A DNA stretch of 64,000 nucleotides, taken from assembly GCF_027942865.1 (NCBI RefSeq), contig NC_134509.1:15154017-15218016 (forward strand), in the 5' to 3' direction. Position numbers and translations under genes: made by a program. How positions within the stretch are numbered: the first letter of the stretch is position 1; every line of letters begins with the position of its first letter. This document shows positions 56,801-64,000 of the stretch, piece by piece. The notes beneath the pieces were generated by a model, which was not told the DNA's origin, searched no databases, and saw only the letters and a program-made list of their open reading frames with translations. The DNA is from Odontesthes bonariensis (lineage: Eukaryota; Chordata; Actinopteri; Atheriniformes; Atherinopsidae).

Positions 56801-59800
56801 TAGTGTTTTTCTAATATGTGGTAGAAAACTGCCATTCTAACTTTCTTTCATATTCTGCTGCCTTTTAGGCAAATTGCGTTTCATTGTGTTTTATGTTTGG
56901 CATTTTCTTTCAGAGCTCGGGATGGCGCAACGTAAGTTCGCCCAGTGTCTGGGAGAGTTTCAGTTTGAGTACATCGGAGATGCAAAGACGGATGACGAGA
57001 GATGCATTGGTAAGTGTGTCGAGTTTTTCTCCTCACACGACAGCGAGCTAACCACAGGCTTTGTGGCCAACGCGTCGACGTGCACCTCAAATGTTTGTTT
57101 ACAGCTCTTTCTCTACCAGCAAATTAGGAAGAGGTGTGTGCACCTGTTCCTGTAAAACCATAGCACTCTGTATTTCTGTCGCATGCAGCTTAAAAAGACG
57201 GAGACTGTGGGGAAGAAGGGCCTCATTTCAGTTTTAAAAAAAAAAAAAAATGTTTTGTTCTTTCAGATGAGTCTTTGCAAGAATTCTCCTCATTCCTCAA
57301 AAACCTAGAGGACCAAAGAGAGCTGATGGTGAGAACACACTGTGTGTTTTCCGTGTGTGTACGGTCACAGATGTCATGTACACACATCAGTTTGTGTAAT
57401 TCCTGAGTTCCCACATGTGTGTGTGTAATAAGTTCAGCTCTATCATGAATGTATGATGATTAGCTACATCAAGTATGAATAAGGCATTTACTCTACGGCT
57501 CAGGTGTCTGAACAGATAGAACTCGCCAGTAAGTACTCTGGGTCATCACAAACCATTAACAGAAGTTCAAAGTCTGTTTTCTGTTTGCTGTTTACCTGCT
57601 TACCTGCCGCTGCTTCACCCGAAAGGGTAGTGTCACCGTCACTTACACATGTGGCACAGTGTTCGGACAGCTACTCCATTTGCGTCTTTCTGAGGGTAAC
57701 TGTCACATCACCTGCCTGGGGAGTGCCTGCAGAGAGAGAACAGGAGTGCATATGACGTTATTACAGCTAAGCTTTAAATGCCAAGATAAATGTCATAAGC
57801 AGCAGCTGGCTGTAAGTCCACAACAATACAACTCCCGACTCATAAAATGAGCTTCTGTCTCCGGCAGAAGGATTACAGCTGCTAATTTTTAAACCAGAAA
57901 TGATAGAAGGGGAGTGTTGAAATTGATTTCTGTCTTTTGAAGACTTTGAAAAGTAGAACAAAAGAACCTGTGACAGTCCCTTGGAGAGGTATGCACGGTT
58001 TACAGAGCTGTGCGTAATGTCTGAGGTAAGGGTGTGAACCCATCATCAGTCGCTTACTGATATGATTGTTGTGCCAGGCTCAAACCCTAATGGTAAGCAC
58101 TCCTAAGCATAGTGTGATGACATCACAGCTGCAAAGTGAGGAGAAGAGCTTGCAAGCACAGGCATGCCCTACCTGTAGCACAGTGGAAAAACCGGAGGAG
58201 CTGTACTGATGTTGCAACACAGTTATTATTAGGGTTGGAAAAAAAACAACTGAACATACTCAAAGGTTATTCATTAAAGCTAGCAGTGAAGTTTGACTGT
58301 TAGGATGACAGTCTTTCTTTTTGTGGACACCAAGGGACCCCTTGTTTAAAAAAATAAATAATTGGAATTGTCGATGGACAAACTGGCTGAGGGTTGAACG
58401 CCCTTAGGCTGATGTATAGTTTAGGTTAAGACATTAACTTATTGATTTCTTTTATTCACAAAATGTGCACAGTTTCCTCCCAGCCTTGAAAGTTTACCCT
58501 TGGAGCATGCTGCAGTTGTCAGACAACAGCCAGAAATGAATAGATAAATTAATTAATTCACCAAGAAAGTTTAGAGGCCACCCTGCACTTCAGATAACGG
58601 TATTAATGAGCTTTTTCTTTGGACAGGCGCTAATCACATTATGTATTCTCCCACTAGATGAGAAACATCACAGAAACTTTAATGAAACCTCTGGAGAAGT
58701 TCAGGAAAGAGCAGCTCGGTACAGTAAGGGTAACGTATGATTGTTCATTGCCTTTTCTGAGTATGCTTTGTTGCATTTAGTGGATATATATCGGTGTGCT
58801 TGGTGCACCTTATTTTAGAGCTTGAAGCAAATGAATTGTAATATGCACAATTTTCCCCCACTCCTCCAACTCCAACTTTTTTTATTTATTTATTTATTTT
58901 TTTTATTTCCACAAGGCGGACAGAAAAAAGTACGAAAAAGAAACCGAGAAGTACTACAGCTCTCTGGAAAAGCTCCTGAATATGTCAGCCAAGAAGAAAG
59001 AGCCACAGCTACAAGAGGTATTTGTCCCTGCCTGAACTGTCTGATAGATATGTTGCGCAGAATACCTATTCGTTTTCCCAAAAAGACAGATGTAAACAGA
59101 CATTTTTTTTGTTTAGTTTATTTCCGTCTGCAGTGCTGCGAGGAAGAGTCTCCCCGCACAGCCTGCAGGACCGTTTGAGTTTCCACTGACGTGCCTCGCA
59201 GCAGTAGTTTGTGTCACATGCTTGAAAAGGAAATGTGTGCTCCTTTTTTTTTTTTTTCTTCTTTGCACTACACCACTGAGTCAGCCGTGGCTCTCTGTGA
59301 TTCATGAAGCAGTCACTGCTGCACCACCCAGGGATGACAATTTGAAAAGTAAAATGTTGAAAAATCCAACAGCCTTTGCTGTAAAAAAAAAAAAAAAAAA
59401 AAAAAAAAGCAGCGCCTGCTCTATGCCAACGCCATGTAAGGCTCACCCAAATGTTGTTCGTGCCCAACAGACGGGACACTTGAATCTGTGAACATTGTTT
59501 CCACGGATTTCAATCATGCTTGAATAAATAGACCCAGTGATTCGTTCGCAGCCACAGGAGTCATGAACTGTATCAGCACCCATCTGCCGTTGCATCAACT
59601 CGCTGAGCGGTGAATATATCATGGACACCAGAGTGTGAACTTTGAGTTTACTTGTTTTACAGGTAACAAATTCAGTCTGTATGTGGATACACACTTGATC
59701 TTTTAGGGACGATCTTTAGACCGTGTTCTTGTGGTACAAGTTTACTGTACAAGCGTATGCCTCGTAACACTTCAACTGAGTCATCTGCCAGTTTTATGCA

Positions 59801-62800
59801 CATTGTTAAGTACAGTGTGCGTGTACAGGTTTTCATTGTACAGTGTACAATGAAAACCGTATTTATTTGTAGTTCTCGGTTAGATATAGTTATTCTGGGC
59901 CAGCTAAATGCTGTCAAAAACTTACACTCACGGGAGGAAGGTCGAGATCTTTTCTTCAAGGGAATTCTCTCCCTAAGTCCACGGAGAGGCGGTTAGATTA
60001 ATTAGCTTTCATTAACCTGTCCATCTGTCCACACGCAGGATTCTGTTGAATTTAAATGTGCTGGGTGTACTCTGCCTCTCGCCCGGTGTTGGTTGTGCCA
60101 GGCCCCAGCTTACTTGTGTTCTTGTAAAAGATAGAAAAAGAGATGAGTGGGCATACATTTTTATTCTGTTTATTATTTCATATGTATGGTTGGATCTGGC
60201 GACATCGGTCATTTGCACACAAGAGGAATGCAGTTTCATTCTGCTGTGTGGTGTTTTATAATGTGAGTGACAATAAAATTCCCTTTGACTGTGTGTGCTA
60301 CTGCTTCTCCTGTCCTTGAACAGGGGCCCCTCTCCTTTTGCACTTCCTCAGATTTTTCTCGGTCTTTCCTTCTAAGATTTTTTTTTTGTGCATTTGTGCT
60401 CGCTTGTTAGAGATATTTCTTTACCTGAATCGGAATTCAAAGAATAGAGAGCGTTGCATGCTGTGCAGATCGTGCAGCTGTGTCCAAGACAAACCAACAA
60501 TTTAGAGATGCTTTTACTATCTTGGCTGAGCCATCAGAAGTTGATCTTCCAACTGTAGTTATCCTTGAATGATTTAATGCCACATAGAAAATCCTCCAGT
60601 TCCCCAAACTGCAGTGTATCCTAGTTTTTCTCCCTTGCTTCCACTAGACTCTCTGCGGCTATAATTATCCCGGTGTATGTTCTCCACCTCTACAGGCAGA
60701 CATCCAGGTGGAAACCATGAGACAGCACTTTCAGGAGGAGTCACTTGACTATGTGTGCAAACTGCAGGACATCCAGGAGAGAAAGAAGTTTGAGTGTGTG
60801 GAACCAGTAAGTGACCCACCACAGTTGGTTTCACATTAAAGCATATATTCTGACATTTGCAAATGAATGAAGTTGCCATCTTTCAAAGTACACCTCATAG
60901 TAGCTAAGCCCTCGAGGGATTGTTTTCATTTTTTTTTTTTTTTTTGGTATTGGTTCTAGATTTGGAACTTCTTTGATGGGAAACAGCAGGAGGCACATTT
61001 GAACTACATAGTTTATAACTGTGAAAGTTATTGACTGAGAACAGTGTCGGATGAATCCAGTGGGACACAAACTTGAGGGCTCTGGAAGTTGGGCCTTGTT
61101 TCTCAGAGTCCTGTCATGTTCTCTTTCTAAGTACCTTTCTCTAAAACTAGGGGTCATATATGCAGTTTCAAAAAGACACAAGTTTCAATCTCACTCGAAA
61201 AATGACTTGACGGTGTTGATGAGTTTCTGTTTGACAGCGATGGTGTTGTGAGTTTCTCTTTTCCTCTGCAGGCTTCTTACGTTTGTTTTTCTGATTTCCT
61301 TACAGATGCTGGCCTTCTTTCAGACTGTCTTCACTTTTTATCACCAGGGTTTTGAGCTTGCCAAGGACTTTGATCATTATAAAACGGCACTGCAGATTAA
61401 TATTCAAAATGTAAGACATAGTTTTGTTTCTCATTCATATTGGTAATTTGGACCAAAAAAAATGTTTGAGTGTTTTTGGGGTTTTTTTCTCCAAAAAATG
61501 AAGCAGAACAAAAGAATAAATAATTGAACTGATAATCATGTGTTGTTTAAGTCTCTAAAACTATAAGGTCTGACACTTTTGGTTTAAATACCAGATCTTC
61601 AGCTACGTGCTTGTTCACAACTTTAGTTTCTCCTCAATTTCATTCTTATTGTCAGACTACTGCAAGCGATTACTCAGATTTCATGGAGTTGAAGGGGCTT
61701 TCTGAGCCCATAAGCCTTGATTTTTAAAAAAAAAAAATAATAAATTTTTTTTCCCCCAGTGGCATTTTGTTAGTAAGGTCATTCTACTAGTTATGAGGAA
61801 GTCACTTAATGGAGTGTGTATTTGCTTCTTCTCCCTCCCAGACAAGGGGTCGGTTCGAAGGCGCACGATCGGAGGTGTACGAGCTGATGAAGAGAATCAG
61901 AGAGGCCCCCCAAGAATACAAACAGACCAGCCCGATCAGTTATGAAGGCTATCTCTATGTACAGGAGAAACGTAAGGCTTTCATATGTTTGTTAGAATAC
62001 ACCAACTCAAGGCAAGAATATGTGTAAAACATTTCATATATATTTTAATTGGGGGAGGAGCTTTTTCTGTTCCCCTTCAGTGGCTGTAAACATTTGATTA
62101 GGATTTCATAAACCAGATAAAAAGACAAAGGGGGACAGTAAAGCTGTGTTAGATGTCTGTTTAATGTGTTGTCCTTTTTAAAAAAATAAATAAATTTTAA
62201 GGTCCACCTCCCTTTGGTTCAAGCTGGGTCAAGCGCTACTGCACGTTTGTCAAAGAGCAGAAGATCCTGCACATGGTGACTTTTGACCACAGATCAGGTG
62301 GAAAGATTGTGAGTGGTCACAGAACGTGATGTTATGGCTTCCCCTTCTTTCTTTCTTTTTTTTCCAACCACCTATTTAATTCATCTGAACTATTTTGTTC
62401 TTCACAAACCTTTGTGAGTGTGAACAGGGAATTTTTTTTTTTCTCCAGGGTGAGACGGAGTCTGTCACGCTTAAGTCCTGCCTCCGCAAAACAACAGACT
62501 CGTTGGACCGGAGATTCTGCTTAGACCTGGACATAACAGATCGGTAAGTTTTCACTTTAGCCTGTTTAGCAAATGGACTTTGGTGGAATTAAACCTGTAC
62601 ATTATCACTGTGGCACTGTGTATCACAATTGGTCTAATTGATTTTTTTTTTTTTTTTGTTTAGCTGATGACTTACAGGAAGACAATATAAAATAATTTGT
62701 ATCCACAGAGATCATAAACTAACCAGTTTTGGTGAAGGGTTCTGCTCCACACAGTTATAGTTTGTCGCTCTTGTGTTTTGGATGGCAGAGGGCTGGACAG

Positions 62801-63574
62801 CCAGCCGGACCATGCTAGTAATAGATACCCCATTCTGACTCACAGCTTAGCCATGCCCTGCCCCTTTTCTGTTGTATTAATAGAACAGCAGTCCCCCCAG
62901 ATTTAGAACGGAAATTTGAGTGCACACATCCATTCTCACTGTGGTGAGTAATTTGACATCTATCAGGCTCTACACGATTGTAGGTGTTCGAAATAGATGC
63001 AAGGTGTGTGTGCCCTTGGCAGATACTGATTTTTATTTCACTACACTAAGCACACAGGGTTGACAATGGTATCCCTCAATGCTAAACTGTGCTATAACTC
63101 TAAGTCTGTGCCCAATGCTAATGTGGTATGGCTCTCTCCCAGTCCAGGGACGGTGCTTACCGTACAGACCCTGTCAGAGGATGACCACAAGTTTTGGATA
63201 CATGCCATGGGTGGGAAGGAACCTGTGAGTCAGCCTCCACAGTCTCATCATCTACCGCAACACTTATCTTTCAGTTTTGGATTGTTGCATAAATCATACC
63301 ATATTTCTCAAAGATCTGGTATATTTGTTTTCATAATTAGGCTCTTTTTGTTTTCTATTTGATCAGTTTGGATGCTATCTCAACAGAACTCTTTCTAAAG
63401 AAAGAGGAAGTAAGTTTCCGTCTGCATCACATTCTCTGTAACAGAATATTGAGTTTTTCAGAAACTCTAAATGTGCCTGACAACATTTCACCCCCCCTCG
63501 TGTAGTTGACGCCCAGTTGGATGAAGTGGGTTTGAGTCTTGTGAAGAATTCCATCAGTACAATTGAAACAAGAG
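47869..63574 (+). CDS. ARHGAP10: Rho GTPase-activating protein 10 (GRAF2), 5' part
   Basis: Cytoplasmic, membrane-associated GTPase activator (CDC42/RhoA in mammals) that bends or senses membranes through its BAR domain. Exons: 47869-48022, 56914-57009, 57267-57328, 58658-58729, 58916-59017, 60696-60806, 61306-61410, 61842-61971, 62202-62308, 62449-62543, 63143-63224, 63367-63409, 63506-63574. They join in phase to 409 codons plus one base. The BAR region is residues 1 to about 235, with [16 protein letters not shown] at the start, [12 protein letters not shown] and [14 protein letters not shown]. The PH region is about 265-372, from EGYLYVQEK to [10 protein letters not shown]. The last two exons carry a variable linker, then DAQLDEVG and STIETRG, the entrance of the RhoGAP domain. 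The rest of the RhoGAP domain, its arginine finger and the SH3 domain are beyond the window. Exon 12 (43 bp) is the least certain. Confidence 0.95.
48023..56913 (+). other. ARHGAP10: ARHGAP10 intron 1
   Basis: GTAAGT donor and TTTCTTTCAG acceptor bound a long intron. No nested gene was recognised on either strand; frames such as 52065-52425 lack domains. It contains homopolymer T runs, (GT)n near 53031 and (CA)n near 55699-55718. First introns often hold enhancers, but none can be identified by eye. Confidence 0.7.
59828..59858. repeat. Short perfect palindrome in ARHGAP10 intron 5
   Basis: GGTTTTCATTGTAC (59828-59841) and its exact reverse complement (59845-59858) are separated by AGT, giving a 14-bp stem with a 3-base loop. 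Confidence 0.95.
60020..60105 (+). repeat. Fragment of the dispersed teleost repeat
   Basis: GGGTGTACTCTGCCTCT at 60063-60079 is identical to 26231-26247 in the second repeat copy, and is followed by a decayed version of the next phrase. This is a short remnant only. Confidence 0.4.
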
Positions 63575-64000
63575 GTGAGCTTGTGATGCATATATAAAAA
63601 GCCAGCATTTGAGTGCAATATCAGACAATATATGTGCAGTTCCTTTATGTGTACACACGGGGGCAGGCTTTTTCCATTATTGAAATGAAAGGTTGAGAAT
63701 AAGGTACTGCAGACAGTGCACACCCTTGTTACACAAACAATGGTCATTGCGTGAATGTTTTAATTAATTTGCTTCAGTGGGGAGATGATTTTCTGACCTC
63801 CTTTTCATTGAGGAAAAAAAAGTAGCCTGTTTCTTCTCATCCTGCCTTTTAATACAAATTGTTATCCATCACTTTGACCTTGGCTCATATTACAGCATAT
63901 TCATTCATCTGCTTCATAGATTCCAAACACATGTATTTACCACATTACGATTGTTGTATCTTGTTAAGTGTTAATATTATTATTCCTTATTAGGTATTAA

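Noticed and set aside
59066-59491. Frames on both strands around the A26 run in ARHGAP10
   Set aside because: They run through homopolymers (poly-K or poly-F) and lack any recognisable domain.

Overview
The window is a gene-containing piece of a teleost (ray-finned fish) nuclear genome. Evidence: split vertebrate genes with GT/AG introns, an AT-rich background, many microsatellites, and typical fish retroelements (L2-like and Rex3-like LINEs, a tRNA-derived SINE, Tc1 remnants). Four protein-coding genes were reconstructed exon by exon, and all reading phases join. They are EDNRA (+, complete coding sequence), TMEM184C (+, complete), PRMT9 (-, complete) and ARHGAP10 (+, 5' half only; it runs off the right edge). 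From general knowledge, this order and orientation match the human 4q31 block, so this is an ancient conserved neighbourhood and not an operon.

Layout. 1-9.4 kb is a repeat-rich flank: a LINE 3' end (1-661), an L2-like LINE on the minus strand (2.68-4.68 kb) abutted by a Rex3-like copy with an 11-bp target duplication (4.69-5.62 kb), an old dispersed repeat broken by a younger SINE with a perfect 12-bp target duplication (7.83-8.38 kb), and a roughly 1-kb unrecognised element built around a GTCGGAATGG motif (8.38-9.39 kb). 9.4-23.5 kb holds the endothelin receptor with its upstream region and 3' UTR. 23.5-28.8 kb is gene-poor, with a Tc1 relic and a dispersed repeat. 28.9-34.8 kb is TMEM184C with a CCAAT/GC-box promoter. 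34.8-44.7 kb is PRMT9, which converges tail to tail with TMEM184C and carries a near-perfect 392-bp-arm fold-back element in an intron. 44.7-47.9 kb separates the divergent starts of PRMT9 and ARHGAP10. From 47.9 kb to the end is ARHGAP10: a first intron of about 8.9 kb, then exons coding the BAR and PH regions and the first residues of the RhoGAP region.

The four genes do not form one pathway: a G-protein-coupled receptor for endothelins, a seven-pass membrane protein of the OST-alpha/DUF300 family, an arginine methyltransferase linked to splicing factors, and a BAR-PH-RhoGAP regulator of small GTPases. I found no convincing new multi-gene system. The most unusual structures are the GTCGGAATGG element, the fold-back element, and a pentanucleotide microsatellite in the position of a polypyrimidine tract just before the PRMT9 start codon. 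Splice sites were chosen by eye from consensus, phase and remembered vertebrate homologues; no alignment was run.
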